Positions 1 through 15,258 are shown, counted from the stretch's first letter. The stretch: DNA of 64,000 nt from Chamaelirium japonicum (GCA_947650365.1 CANTAL010000133.1:310001-374000), one strand, 5' to 3'. Program-made: numbers and translations. The notes: a model not told the origin generated them from the sequence alone.

Positions 1-2572
1 CCATTCTTACTTATTCATACGATCCATTCTAATTCATTCGCACGAATGTATCCATTCTAATTCATTCGTATGATCCATTCTAATTCATTCGCACGATCCA
101 TTCTAATTCATTCATACAATCCATTCTAATTCATTCGTACGATCCATTCTAATTCATTCGCATAATCTATCCTAATTCATTCGTACGATCCATTCTAATT
201 CGTTAGCACGATCCATTCTAATTCATTCGTACGATTCATTCTATTTCATTCGTACGATCCATTCTTACTCATTCGTACGATCCATTCTAATTCATTCGCA
301 CGAATATATCCATTCTAATTCATTCGTATGATCCATTCTAATTCATTTGCACGATTTATTATAATTCATTTGCACGATCCATTCTAATTCATTCATATGA
401 TTCATTCTAATTCATTCGTACAATCCATTCTAATTCTTTCGCACGAATGTATCCATTCTAATTTATTCGTACGATCCACCCTAATTCCTTCGTATGATCC
501 ATTCTAATTCATTCGAACGAATGTATCCATTCTAATTCATTCGTACGATCCATTCGAATTCATTCATATGATCCATTCTAATTCATTCATACGATCCATT
601 CTAATTCATTCGCACGAATGTATCCATTCTAATTCATTCGTACGATCCATTCTAATTCATTCGCACAATCTATTCCAATTCATTCGTACGATCCTTTCTA
701 ATTCATTCGCACGATCCATTCTAATTCATTTGCACGATCCATTCTAATTCATTCATACAATCCATTCTAATTCTTTTGCACAAATGTATCCATTCTAATT
801 CATTCGTACGATCCATTCTAATTCCTTCGTACGATCCATTATAATTCCTTCGTACGATCCATTCTAATTCCTTTGTACGATCCATTCTATTTCATTCATA
901 TGATCCATTCTAATTCCTTCGTACGATCCATTCTAATTCATTCCCATGAATGTATCCATTCTAATTCTTACGTACGATCCATTCTAATTCATTCATACGA
1001 TCCAATCTAATTTATTCATAAGATCCACTCTAATTCATTCGCACGAATGTATCCATTCTAATTCATTCGTACGATCCATTCTAATTCATTCGCACGATTC
1101 ATTCAAATTCATTCGTACGATCCATTCTAATTCATTCGCACGATCCATTCTAATTCATTCATACGATCCATTCTAATTTATTCATACGATCCATTCTAAT
1201 TCATTCGTATGAATGTATCCATTCTAATTCATTCATACGATCCATTCTAAGTCATTCGCACGATCCAATCTAATTCATTCGAACGATCCATTCTAATTCA
1301 TTCATACGATCCATTCAATTTCATTCGTACGATCCATTCTTACTCATTCGTACGATCCATTCAAATTCATACGTACAATCCATTCTAATTCATTCGTACG
1401 ATCCATTCTAATTCGTTCGCACAATCTATTCTAATTCATTTATACGATCCATTCTAATTCATTAGCACGATTTATTCTAATTCATTCGTACGATCCATTC
1501 TATTTCATTCGTACGATCCATTCTTACTCATTCGTACGATCCATTCTAATTCATTCGTATGAATGTATCCATTCTAATTCATTCATACGTTCCATTCTAA
1601 TTCAATCGCACGATCCATTCTAATTCATTCATACAATCCATTCTAATTTATTCGTACGATCCATTCTAATTCATTCGCACGATCCATTCTAATTCATTCA
1701 TACGATCCATTCTAATTCATTCATACGATCCATTCTAATTCATTCGCACAATCTATTCTAATTTATTCGTACGATCCATTCTAATTCATTAGCACGATCC
1801 ATTCTAATTCATTCGTACGATCCATTCTATTTCATTCGTACGATCCATTCTTACTCATTCGTACGATCCATTCTAATTCATTCGCACGAATGTATCCATT
1901 CTAATTCATTCGTACGATCCATTCTAATTCATTCGCACGATCCATTCTAATTCATTCATACGATCCATTCTAATTCTTTCGTACGATCCATTCTAATTCA
2001 TTCGCATGATCCATTCTAATTCTTTCATACGATCCATTCTAATTCATTCATACAATCCATTCTAATTCTTTCGCACGAATGTATCCATTCTAATTCATTC
2101 GTACAATCCGCCCTAATTCCTTCGTATGATCCATTCTAATTCATTCACACGAATGTATCCATTCTAATTCAATCATACGATCCATTCTAATTCATTCGTA
2201 CGATCCATTCTAATTCATTCACACAATCTATTCTAATTCATTCGTACGATCCATTCTAATTCATTCGCACGATCCATTCTAATTCATTTGTACGATCCAT
2301 TCTAATTCATTCATACAATCCATTCTAATTCTTTTGCACGATTGTATCCATTCTAATTTATTCGTACGATCCATTCTAATTCCTTTATACGATCCATTCT
2401 TATTCCTTCGTATGATCCATTCTAATTCCTTCGTTCGATCCATTCTAATTCATTCCCATGAATGTATCCATTCTAATTCATACGTATGATCCATTCTAAT
2501 TCATTCATACGATCCAATCTAATTCATTCATACGATCCATTCTAATTCATTCGCATGAATGTATCCTTTCTA

Positions 2573-2618
2573 ATTCATTCTAATTCCTTCATACGATCCA
2601 TTTGTACGATACATTCTA
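2573..2618 (+). repeat. Compound 10 + 36 bp monomer pair
   Basis: A 10-bp truncated monomer (2,573-2,582) is followed directly by a 36-bp extended monomer (2,583-2,618). The first lacks 13 bp between the two CATTC half-repeats; the second carries 13 bp extra at the same junction. The sum is 46 bp, two normal monomers, so the phase of the array is kept. The same structure recurs at six other places in the window. Confidence 0.85.
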
Positions 2619-2800
2619 ATTCCTTCGCACGAATATATCCATTCTAATTCAATCGTATGATCCATTCGAATTCATTCGCACAATCTATTCTAATTCATTC
2701 GTACGATCGATTCTATTTCATTCGTACGAACCATTCTATTTCATTCGTACGATCCATTGTTACTTATTCGTACGATCCATTCTAATTCATTCGCATGAAT

Positions 2801-3090
2801 GTATCCTTTCTAATTCATTCGTACGATCCATTCTAATTCATTCGCACGATCCATTCTAATTCATTCATACGATCCGTTCTAATTCATTTGTACGATCCAT
2901 TCTAATTCATTTGAATTCATTCGCACAATCTATTCTAATTCATTAGCACGATCCATTCTAATTCATTCGCACGAATGTATCCTTTCTAATTCATTCGTAC
3001 GATCCATTCTAATTCATTCGCACGATCCATTCTAATTCATTCATACGATCCGTTCTAATTCATTTGTACGATCCATTCTAATTCATTCGC
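2801..3090 (+). repeat. 176-bp local duplication in copy A
   Basis: A 28-bp monomer with CCTTTC in place of CCATTC begins the shared string at 2,801 and again at 2,977, an offset of 176 bp. About 110 bp then match in order, including a CCGTTC variant. The 176 bp equals one 28-mer, six 23-mers and a 10-bp truncated monomer at 2,905-2,914. The same pair is found in copy B at 15,487 and 15,663, so the event is older than the A/B duplication. Confidence 0.75.
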
Positions 3091-6000
3091 ACGATCCATT
3101 CTAATTCACTCATATGATCCATTCTAATTCATTCATACAATTCATTCTAATTCTTTCGCACGAATGTTTCCATTCTAATTCATTCGTACGATCCACCCTA
3201 ATTCCTTCGTATGATCCATTCTAATTCATTCGAACGAATGTATCCATTCTAATTCATTCGTACGATCCATTCGAATTCATTCATACGATCCATTCTAATT
3301 CATTCATACGATCCATTCTAATTCATTCGCACGAATGTATCCATTCTAATTCATTCATACGATCCATTCTAATTCATTCGCAAAATCTATTCTAATTCAT
3401 TCGTACGATCCATTCTAATTCATTCGCACGATCCATTCTAATTCATTTGCACGATCCATTCTAATTCATTCATACAATTCATTCTAATTCTTTTGCACAA
3501 ATGTATCCATTCTAATTCATTCGTACGATCCATTCTAATTCCTTCGTACGATCCATTATAATTCCATCGTACGATCCATTCAAATTCCTTTGTACGATCC
3601 ATTCTATTTCATTCGTATGGTCCATTCTAATTCCTTCGTACGATCCGTTCTAATTCATTCCCATGAATGTATTCTTTCTAATTCATACGTACGATCCATT
3701 CTAATTCATTCATACGATCCAATCTAATTCATTCATAAGATCCATTCTAATTCATTCGCACAAATGTATCCATTCTAATTTATTCGTACGATCCATTCTA
3801 ATTCATTCGCATAATCTATTCTAATTCATTCGCACGACCCATTCTAATTCATTCGTACGATCCATTCTAATTCATTCGCACGATCCATTCTAATTCATTC
3901 ATACGATCCATTCTAATTCATTCATACGATCCATTCTAATTCATTCACACGAATCTATCCATTCTAATTCATTTGTACGATCCATTCTAATTCATTCGCA
4001 CAATCTATTCTAATTCATTCGTACGATCCATTCTAATTTCTTAGCACGATCCATTCTAATTCATTCGTACGATCCATTCTATTTCAATCGTACGATCCAT
4101 TCTAATTCATTCGCACGAATGTATCTATTCTAATTCATTTGTACGATCCATTCTAATTCATTCGCACGATCCATTCTAATTTATTCATACGATCCATTCT
4201 AATTCATTCGTACGATCCATTCTAATTCATTCGCACAATCTATTCTAATTTATTCGTACGATCCATTCTAGTTCAATAGCACGATCCATTCTAATTCATT
4301 CGTACGATCCATTCTATTTCATTCGTACGATCCATTCTTACTCATTCGTACGATCCATTCTAATTCATTCGCACGAATGTATCCATTCTAATTCATTCGT
4401 ACGATCCATTCTAATTCATTCGCACGATCCATTCTAATTCATTCATACGATCCATTCTAATTCATTCGTACGATCCATTCTAATTCATTCGTACGATCCA
4501 TTCTAATTCATTCATACGATCCATTCTAATTCCGTCATACAATCCATTCTAATTCTTTCGCACGAATGTATCCATTCTAATACATTCGTACGATCCACCC
4601 TAATTCCTTCGTATGATCCATTCTAATTCATTCGCACGAATGTATCCATTCTAATTCATTCGTACGATCCATTCGAATTCATTCATACGATCTATTCTAA
4701 TTCATTCATAAGATCCATTCTAATTCATTCGCAGGAATGTATCTATTCTAATTCATTCGTACGATCCATTCTAATTTATTCGCACAATCGATTCTAATTC
4801 ACTCGTATGATCCATTCTAATTCATTCGCACGATCCATTCTAATTAATTTGTACGATCCATTCTAATTCATTCATACAATCCATTCTAATTCGTTTGCAC
4901 GAATGTATCCATTCTAATTCATTCGTAAGATCCATTCTAATTCCTTCGTACATTCCATTCTAATTCTTTCGTACGATCCATTCTAATTTATTCGTACGAT
5001 CCATTCTAATTCATTCCCATGAATGTATCCATTCTAATTCATACGTACGATCCATTCTAATTCATTCATACGATCCAATCTAATTCATTCATATGATCCA
5101 TTCTAATTCATTCGTACGATCCATTCTAATTCATTCCCATAATCTATTCTAATTCATTCGTACGACACATTCTAATTCATTTGCACGATCCATTCTAATT
5201 CATTTGCACGATCCATTCTAATTCATTCATACAATGCATTCTAATTCTTTTGCACGAATGTATCCATTCTAATTCATTCGTACGATCCATTCTAATTCCT
5301 TCGTACGATCCATTCTAATTCCTTCATACGATCCATTCTATTTCCTTCGTACGATCCATTCTATTTTATTTGTATGTTCCATTCTAATTCCTTCGTACGA
5401 TCCATTCTAATTCATTCCCATGAATGTATCCATTCTAATTCATACGTACGATCCATTCAAATTCATTCATACGATCCAATCTAATTCCTTCATACGATCC
5501 ATTCTAATTCATTCACACGAATGTATCCATTCTAATTCATTCGTACGTTCCATTCTAATTCATTCGCACAATATATTCTAATTCATTCGTACGATCCATT
5601 CTAATTCATTAGCACGATCCATTCTAATTCATTTGTACGATCCACTCTATTTCATTCGTACGATCCATTCTTACTTATTCGTACAATCCATTCTAATTCA
5701 TTCGCACGAATTTATCCATTCTAATTCATTCGTACGATCCATTCTAATTCATTCGCACGATCCATTCTAATTCATTCATACGATCCATTCTAATTCATTC
5801 GTACGATCCACTCTAATTCATTCGCATGATCCGTTCGAATTCATCCATATGATCCATTCTAATTCATTCATACAATCCATTCTAATTCTTTCGCACGAAT
5901 GTATCCATTCTAATTCATTCGTACGATCCACCCTAATTCCTTCGTATGATCCATTCTAATTCATTCGCACGAATGTATCTATTCTAATTCATTCGTATGA

Positions 6001-8164
6001 TCCATTCGAATTCATTCATACGATCCATTCTAATTCATTCATACGATCCATTCTAATTCATTCGCACGAATGTATCCATTCTAATTCATTCGTATGATCC
6101 ATTCTAATTCATTCGCACAATCTATTCTAATTCATTCGTACGATCCATTCTAATCCATTCGCACGATTCATTCTAATTCATTTGTACGATCCATTCTAAT
6201 TCATTCATACAATTCATTCTAATTCTTTTGCACGAATGTATCCATTCTAATTCATTCATACGATCCATTCTAATTCCTTCGTACGATCCATTCTAATTCC
6301 TTCGTACGATCCATTCTAATTCATTCCCATGAATGTATCCATTCTAATTCATACGTACGATCCATTCTAATTTATTCATACGATCCAATCTAATTCATTC
6401 ATACGATCCATTCCTATTCATTCGCACGAATGTATCCATTCTACTTCATTCGTATGATCCATTCTAATTCATTCGCACAATCTATTCTAATTCATTCGTA
6501 CGATCCATTCTAATTCATTAGCACGATCCATTCTAATTCATTCGTACAACCCATTCTATTTCATTCGTACGATCCATTCTTACTCATTCGTACGATCCAT
6601 TCTAATTCATTCGCACGAATGTATCCATTCTAATTCATTCGCACGATCCATTCTAATTCATTCATACGATCCATTCTAATTCATTCGTACAATCCATTCT
6701 AATTCATTCGCACAATCTATTCTAATTCTTTCGTACGATCCATTCTAATTCGTTAGCACGATCCATTCTAATTCATTCGTACGATCCATTCTATTTTATT
6801 CGTACGATCCATTCTTACTCATTTGTACGATCCATTCTAGTTCTTTCGCACGAATGTATCCATTCTAATTCATTCGTATGAACCATTCTAATTCATTTGC
6901 ACGATCTATTCTAATTCATTCATACGATCCATTCTAATTCATTCGTACGATCCATTCTAATTCATTTGAACAATCCATTCTAATTCATTCATATGATCCA
7001 TTCTAATTCATTCATATAATCCATTCTAATTCTTTCGCACGAATGTATCTATTCTAATTCATTCGTACGATCCACCCTAATTCCTTCGTATGATCCATTC
7101 TAATTCATTCGAACAAATGTATCCATTCTAATTCATTCGTACGATCCATTCGAATTCATTCATATGATCCATTCTAATTCATTCATACGATCCATTCTAA
7201 TTCATTCGCACGAATGTATCCATTCTAATTCATTCGTACGATCCATTCTAATTCATTCGCACAATCTATTCTAATTCATTCGTACGATCCATTCTAATTC
7301 ATTCGCACGATCCATTCTAATTCATTTGCACGATCCATTCTAATTCATTGCTACAATCCATTCTAATTCTTTTGCACAAACGTATCCATTCTAATTCGTT
7401 CGTACGATCCATTCTAATTCATTCACACAATCTATTCTAATTCATTCGTACGATCCATTCTAATTCATTCGCACGATCCATTCTAATTCATTTGTACGAT
7501 CCATTCTAATTCATTCATACGATCCAATCTAATTCATTCATAAGATCCAATCTAATTCATTCCCACGAATGTATCCATTCTAATTCATTCGTACGATCCA
7601 TTCAAATTCATTCGCACAATCTATTCTAATTCATTCGTACGATCCATTCTAATTCATTAGCACGATCCATTCTAATTCTTTCATACGATCCATTCTATTT
7701 CATTCGTACGATCCATTCTAATTCATTCGCACGACTGTTTTCTCTCTAATTCATTCGTACGACCCATTCTAATTTATTCGCATGATCCATTCTAATTCAT
7801 TCATACGATCCATTCTAATTCATTCGTACGATCCATTCTAATTCATTCGCACGATTCATTCTAATTCATTCGCACGATCCATTCTAATTCATTCATACGA
7901 TCCATTCTAATTCATTCACATGAATGTATCCATTCTAAATTATTCGTGATCCATTCTAATTCATTCGCACAATCTATTCAAATTCATTCGTACAATCCAT
8001 TCTAATTCATTAGCACGATACATTCTAATTCATTCGAACAATCTATTCTAATTTATTCGTACGATCCATTCTAATTCATTAGCACGATCCATTCTAATTC
8101 ATTCGTACGATCCATTCTGTTTCATTCGTACGATCCATTCTTACTCATTCGTACGATCCATTCT

Positions 8165-8986
8165 AATTCATTCGCACGAATGTATCCATTCTAACTCATT
8201 CGTACGATCCATTCTAATTCATTCGCACGATCCATTCTAATTCATTCATACGATCCATTCTAATTCATTCGTACGATCCATTCTAATTCATTCGCACGAT
8301 CTATTCTAATTCATTCATACGATCCATTCTAATTCATTCATACAATCCATTCTAATTCTTTCGCACGAATGAATCCATTCTAATTCATTCGTACAATCCA
8401 CCCTAATTTCTTCGTATGATCCATTCTAATTCATTCACACGAATGTATCTATTCTAATTCATTCGTACGATCCATTCGAATTCATTCATACGATCCATTC
8501 TAATTCATTCATACGATCCATTCTAATTCATTCGCACGAATGTATCCATTCTAATTCATTCGTACGATCCTTTCTAATTCATTCGCACGAATGTATCCAT
8601 TCTAATTCATTCGTACGATCCATTCTAATTCATTCGCACGATCCATTCTAATTCATTCATACGATCCATTCTAATTCATTCGTACGATCCATTCTAATTC
8701 ATTCGCACGATCTATTCTAATTCATTCATACGATCCATTCTAATTCATTCATACAATCCATTCTAATTCTTTCGCACGAATGAATCCTTTCTAATTTATT
8801 CGTACAATCCACCCTAATTCCTTCGTATGATCCATTCTAATTCATTCACACGAATGTATCTATTTTAATTCATTCGTACGATCCATTCGAATTCATTCAT
8901 ACGATCCATTCTAATTCATTCATACGATCCATTCTAATTCATTCGCACGAATGTATCCATTCTAATTCATTCGTACGATCCATTCT
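8165..8986 (+). repeat. 411-bp tandem duplication (copy A)
   Basis: Two units, about 8,165-8,575 and 8,576-8,986, repeat at 411 bp: the CCACCC monomers lie at 8,398 and 8,809, each preceded by a 28-mer with ATGAATCC in place of ATGTATCC. The length fits thirteen 23-mers and four 28-mers. The same pair at the same spacing occurs in copy B (21,945 and 22,356) and copy C (44,762 and 45,173), so the doubling is older than all three copies. Unit edges are uncertain by a monomer or two because every monomer looks alike. Confidence 0.85.
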
Positions 8987-9581
8987 AATTCATTCGCACA
9001 ATCTATTCTAATACATTCGTACGATCCATTCTAATTCATTAGCACGATCCATTCTAATTCATTCGTACGATCCATTCTATTTCATTCGTACGATCCATTC
9101 TTACTCATTCGTACGATCCATTCTAATTCATTCGCATGATCCATTCTAATTCATTTGTACGATCCATTCTAATTCATTCATACAATCCGTTCTATTTCTT
9201 TTGCACGAATGTATCCATTCTAATTCATTCGTACGACCTATTCTAATTCCTTCATACGATCCATTCTAATTTCTTTGTACGATCCATTCTAATTCATTCC
9301 CATGAATGTATCCATTCTAATTCATACGTATGATCCATTCTAATTCATTCATACGATCCAATCTAATTCATTCATATAATCTATTCTAATTCATTCGCAC
9401 GAATGCATTAATTCTAATTCATTCGTACGATCCATCATAATTCATTCGCACAATCTATTCTAATACATTCTTACGATCCATTCTAATTCATTACCACGAT
9501 CCATTCTAATTCATTCGTACGATCCATTCTATTTCATTCATATGATCCATTATAATTCATTCGCACAATGTATCCATTCTA

Positions 9582-9627
9582 ATTCATTCTAATTCCTTCG
9601 TACGATCCATTCGTACAATACATTCTA
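9582..9627 (+). repeat. Compound 10 + 36 bp monomer pair
   Basis: The 10-bp truncated monomer is 9,582-9,591 and the 36-bp extended monomer is 9,592-9,627. It is the copy A counterpart of the pair at 22,872, at an offset of 13,290. The extended monomer has ACAATAC where most copies have ACGATAC, a change shared with the copy at 51,748. Confidence 0.85.
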
Positions 9628-10284
9628 ATTCCTTCGCACGAATGTATCCATTCTAATTCATTCGTACAATCCATTCTAATTCATTCGCACAATCTATTCT
9701 AATTCATTCAAACGATCCATTCTAATTCATTAGCACGATCCATTCTAATTCATTCGTACGATCCATTCTATTTCATTCGTACGATCCATTCTTACTCATT
9801 CGTACGATTCATTCTAATTCATTCGCATGAATGTATCCATTCTAATTCATTCGTACGATCCATTCTAATTCATTCGCACGATCCATTCTAATTCATTCGT
9901 ACGATCCATTCTAATTCATTCACACGATCCATTCTAATTCATTTATATGATCCATTCTAATTCATTCATACGATCCATTCTAATTTATTCGCATGAATGT
10001 ATCCATTCTAATTCATTCGTACGATCCATACTAATTCATTCGCATGATCCATTCTAATTCATTCGTACGATCCATTCTAATTCATTCGCACGATCCATTC
10101 TAACTCATTCATATGATCCATTCTAATTCATTCATACGATCCATTCTAATTTATTCGCACGAATTTATCCATTATAATTCATTCGTACAATCCATTCTAA
10201 TTCATTCGTACAATCCATTCTAATTCATTCATACGATCCATTCTAATTCATTCGTACGATCCATCCTAATTCATTCGTATGATC

Positions 10285-11010
10285 CATTCTTACTCATTCG
10301 TACGATCCATTCTAATTCCTTCGCACGAATGTATCTATTCTAATTCATTCGTACGATCCATTCTAATTCATTCGTACGATCCATTCTAATTCATTCGCAC
10401 GATCCATTCTAATTCATTCATACGATCCATTCTAATCCATTCATACAGTCCATTCTAATTCTTTCGCACGAATGTATCCATTCTAATTCATTCGTACGAT
10501 CCACCCTAATTCCTTCGTATGATCCATTCTAATTCATTCGCACGAATGTATCCATTCTAATTCATTCGTACGATCCATTCGAATTCATTCATACGATTCA
10601 TTCTAATTTATTCATACGATCCATTCTAATTCATTCGCATGAATGTATTCATTCTAATTCATTCGTACGATCCATTCTAATTCATTCGCACAATCGATTC
10701 TAATTCATTCGTATGATCCATTCGAATTTATTCGCATGATCCATTCTAATTTATTTGTACGATCCATTCTAATTCATTCATACAATCCATTCTAATTCTT
10801 TTGCACGAATGTATCCATTCAAATTCATTCGTACGATCCATTCTAATTCCTTCGTACGATCCATTCTAATTCCTTCGTACGATCCATTCTAATTTCTTCG
10901 TATGAACCATTCTAATTCATTCCCATGAATTTATCCATTCCAATTCATACGTACGATCCATTCTAATTCATTCATACGATCCAATCTAATTCATTCATAC
11001 GGTCTATTCT
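10285..11010 (+). repeat. Block duplicated from 4.3-5.1 kb of copy A (5.9-kb offset)
   Basis: Rare variants here repeat those at 4,333-5,100: CCACCC at 4,595 and 10,501, the CAATCGATTC monomer at 4,785 and 10,691, and CCCATGAAT at 5,016 and 10,922 all lie 5,906 bp apart. The CTTACTC monomer at 4,333 and 10,285 lies 5,952 apart, so two monomers differ between copies. The match weakens after about 11,010. This fits an older duplication inside copy A, in a stretch where copy A no longer follows copy B. Confidence 0.65.
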
Positions 11011-14000
11011 AATTCATTCACACGAATGTATCCATTCTAATTCATTCGTATGATCCATTTTAATTCATTCACACAATCTATTCTAATTCATTCGTACGGT
11101 CCATTCTAATTCATTAGCATGATCCATTCTAATTCATTCATACGATCCATTCTATTTCATTCATACGATCCATTCTTACTCATTCGTACGATCCATTCTA
11201 ATTCATTCGCACGAATGTATCCATTCTAATTCATTCGCACGTTCCATTCTAATTCATTCGCACGATCCATTCTAATTCATTCGTACGATCCATTCTAATT
11301 CATTCGTACGATCCATTCTAATTCATTCGCACGATCTATTCTAATTCATTCATGCGATCTATTCTAATTCATTCATACGATCCATTCTAATTCATTCGCA
11401 CGAATGTATCCATTCTAATTCATTCGTACGATCCATTCTAATACATTCGCACAATCTATTCTAATTCATTCGTACGATCCATTCTTATTCATTAACACGA
11501 TATATTCTAATTCATTCGTACGATCCATTCTATTTCATTCATACGATCCTTTCTTACTCATTCGTACGATCCATTCTAATTCATTCGCACGAATGTATCC
11601 ATTCTAATTTATTCGTACGATCCATTCTAATTCATTTGCACGATCCATTCTAATTTATTCATACGATCCATTCTAATTCATTCGTACGATCCATTCTAAT
11701 TCATTCGCACAATCTATTCTAATTCATTCGTACGATCCATTCTAATTCATTAGCACGATCCATTCTAATTTATTCGTACGATCCATTCTAATTCATTCGC
11801 ACGATCCATTCTAATTCATTCATACGATCTATTATATTTCATTCGTACGATCTATTCTAATTCATTCGCAAGATCCATTCTAATTCATTCATACGATCCA
11901 TTCTAATTCATTCATACAATCCATTCTAATTCTTTCACATGAATGTATCCATTCTAATTCATTCGTACGATCCACCCTAATTCCTTCGTATAATCTATTC
12001 TAATTCATTCGCACGAATGTATCCATTCTAATTCATTCGTATGATCCATTCGAATTCATTCATACGATCTATTCTAATGCATTCATACGATCCATTCTAA
12101 TTCATTCGCACGAATGTATCCATTCTAATTCATTCGTATGATCCATTCTAATTCATTCGCAGAATATATTCTAATTAATTTGTATGATCCATTCTAATTC
12201 ATTCGCACGATCCATTCTAATTCATTTGCCCGATCCATTCTAATTCATTCATACAATCCATTCTAATTCTTTTGCACGAATGTATCCATTCTAATTCATT
12301 CGTAAGCTCCATTCTAATTCCTTCATACGATCCATTCTAATTCCTTCGTACGATCCATTATAATTCCTTCGTACGATCTATTCTATTTCATTCGTATGAT
12401 CCATTCTAATTCCTTCGTACGATCCATTCTAATTCATTCCCATGAATGTATCCATTCTAATTTATATGTACGATCCATTCTAATTCATTCATACGATCCA
12501 ATCTAATTCGTTCATACGATCCATTCTAATTCATTCGCACGAATGTATCCATTCTAATTCATTCGTACGATCCATTCTAATTCATTCGCACTATCTTTTC
12601 TAATTCATTCGTACGATCCATTCTAATTCATTAGCACAATCCATTCTAATTTATTCGTACGATCCATTCTATCTCATTCGTACGATCCATTCTTACTTAT
12701 TCATACGATCCATTCTAATTCATTCGCACGAATGTATCCATTCTAATTCATTCGTATGATCCATTCTAATTCATTCGCACGATCCATTCTAATTCATTCA
12801 TACGATCCATTCTAATTCATTCGTACGATCCATTCTAATTCATTCGCATAATCTATCCTAATTCATTCGTACGATCCATTCTAATTCGTTAGCACGATCC
12901 ATTCTAATTCATTCGTACGATTCATTATATTTCATTTGTACGATCCATTCTTACTCATTCATACGATCCATTCTAATTTATTCGCACGAATATATCCATT
13001 CTAATTCATTCGTATGATCCATTCTAATTCATTTGCACGATTTATTATAATTCATTTGCACGATCCTATCTAATTCATTCATATGATCCATTCTAATTCA
13101 TTCGTACAATCCATTCTAATTCTTTCGCACGAATGTATCCATTCTAATTCATTCGTACGATCCACCCTAATTCCTTCGTATGATCCATTCTAATTCATTC
13201 GAACGAATGTATCCATTCTAATTCATTCGTACGATCCATTCGAATTCATTCATATGATCCATTCTAATTCATTCATACGATCCATTCTAATTCATTCGCA
13301 CGAATGTATCCATTCTAATTCATTCGTACGATCCATTCTAATTCATTCGCACAATCTATTCCAATTCATTCGTACGATCCTTTCTAATTCATTCGCACGA
13401 TCCATTCTAATTCATTTGCACGATCCATTCTAATTCATTCATACAATCCATTCTAATTCTTTTGCACAAATGTATCCATTCTAATTCATTCGTACGATCC
13501 ATTCTAATTCCTTCAGACGATCCATTATAATTCCTTCGTACGATCCATTCTAATTCCTTCGTACGATCCATTCTATTTCATTCATATGATCCATTCTAAT
13601 TCCTTCGTACGATCCATTCCAATTCATTCCCATGAATGTATCCATTCTAATTCTTACGTACGATCCATTCTAATTCATTCATACGATCCAATCTAATTTA
13701 TTCATAAGATCCACTCTAATTCATTCGCACGAATGTATCCATTCTAATTCATTCGTACGATCCATTCTAATTCATTCGCACGATCCATTCAAATTCATTC
13801 GTACGATCCATTCTAATTCATTCGCACGATCCATTCTAATTCATTCATACGATCCATTCTAATTTATTCATACGATCCATTCTAATTTATTCGTATGAAT
13901 GTATCCATTCTAATTCATTCATACGATCCATTCTAAGTCATTCGCACGATCCAATCTAATTCATTCGAACGATCCATTCTAATTCATTCGTACGATCCAT

Positions 14001-15258
14001 TCAATTTCATTCGTACGATCCATTCTTACTCATTCGTACGATCCATTCAAATTCATACGTACAATCCATTCTAATTCATTCGTACGATCCATTCTAATTC
14101 GTTCGCACAATCTATTCTAATTCATTCGTACGATCCATTCTAATTCATTAGCACGATTTATTCTAATTCATTCGTACGATCCATTCTATTTTATTCGTAC
14201 GATCCATTCTTACTCATTCGTACGATCCATTCTAATTCATTCGTATGAATGTATCCATTCTAATTCATTCATACGTTCCATTCTAATTCATTCGCATGAT
14301 CCATTCTAATTCATTCATACGATCCATTCTAATTTATTCGTACGATCCATTCTAATTCATTCGCACGATCCATTCTAATTCATTCATACGATCCATTCTA
14401 ATTCATTCATACGATCCATTCTAATTCATTCGCACAATCTATTCTAATTTATTCGTACGATCCATTCTAATTCATTAGCACGATCCATTCTAATTCATTC
14501 GTACGATCCATTCTATTTCATTCGTACGATCCATTCTTACTCATTCGTACGATCCATTCTAATTCATTCGCACGAATGTATCCATTCTAATTCATTCGTA
14601 CGATCCATTCTAATTCATTCGCACGATCCATTCTAATTCATTCGTACGATCCATTCTAATTCATTCGTACGATCTATTCTAATTCATTCGCATGATCCAT
14701 TCTAATTCTTTCATACGATCCATTCTAATTCATTCATACAATCCATTCTAATTCTTTCACACGAATGTATCCATTCTAATTCATTCGTACAATCCACCCT
14801 AATTCCTTCGTATGATCCATTCTAATTCATTCACACGAATGTATCCATTCTAATTCAATCATACGATCCATTCTAATTCATTCGTACGATCCATTCTAAT
14901 TCATTCACACAATCTATTCTAATTCATTCGTACGATCCATTCTAATTCATTCACACGATCCATTCTAATTCATTTGTACGATCCATTCTAATTCATTCAT
15001 ACAATCCATTCTAATTCTTTTGCACGATTGTATCCATTCTAATTTATTCGTACGATCCATTCTAATTCCTTTATACGATCCATTCTAATTCCTTCGTATG
15101 ATCCATTCTAATTCCTTCGTTCGATCCATTCTAATTCATTCCCATGAATGTATCCATTCTAATTCATACGTATGATCCATTCTAATTCATTCATACGATC
15201 CAATCTAATTCATTCATACGATCCATTCTAATTCATTCGCATGAATGTATCCATTCTA

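Larger units (their letters stand above)
1..12686 (+). repeat. Higher-order domain, copy A (left 12.7 kb)
   Basis: This stretch is a mosaic of variant monomers whose first 9,990 bp or so is repeated from 12,687. Position 1 matches 12,687, the CATAATC variant at 161 matches 12,847, the CCACCC monomer at 476 matches 13,162, and the odd compound monomer at 2,573 matches 15,259, all at an offset of exactly 12,686. Since the match begins at base 1, the duplication probably extends upstream of the window. Over the first 140 bp I see one difference between copies. Within it the CCACCC monomer recurs at 476, 2,108 (as CCGCCC), 3,194, 4,595, 5,928, 7,072, 8,398 and 8,809, giving a looser cycle of mostly 1.1-1.6 kb. 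The last part (about 9,990-12,686) does not follow copy B; part of it matches 4.3-5.1 kb of the same domain. Confidence 0.85.
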
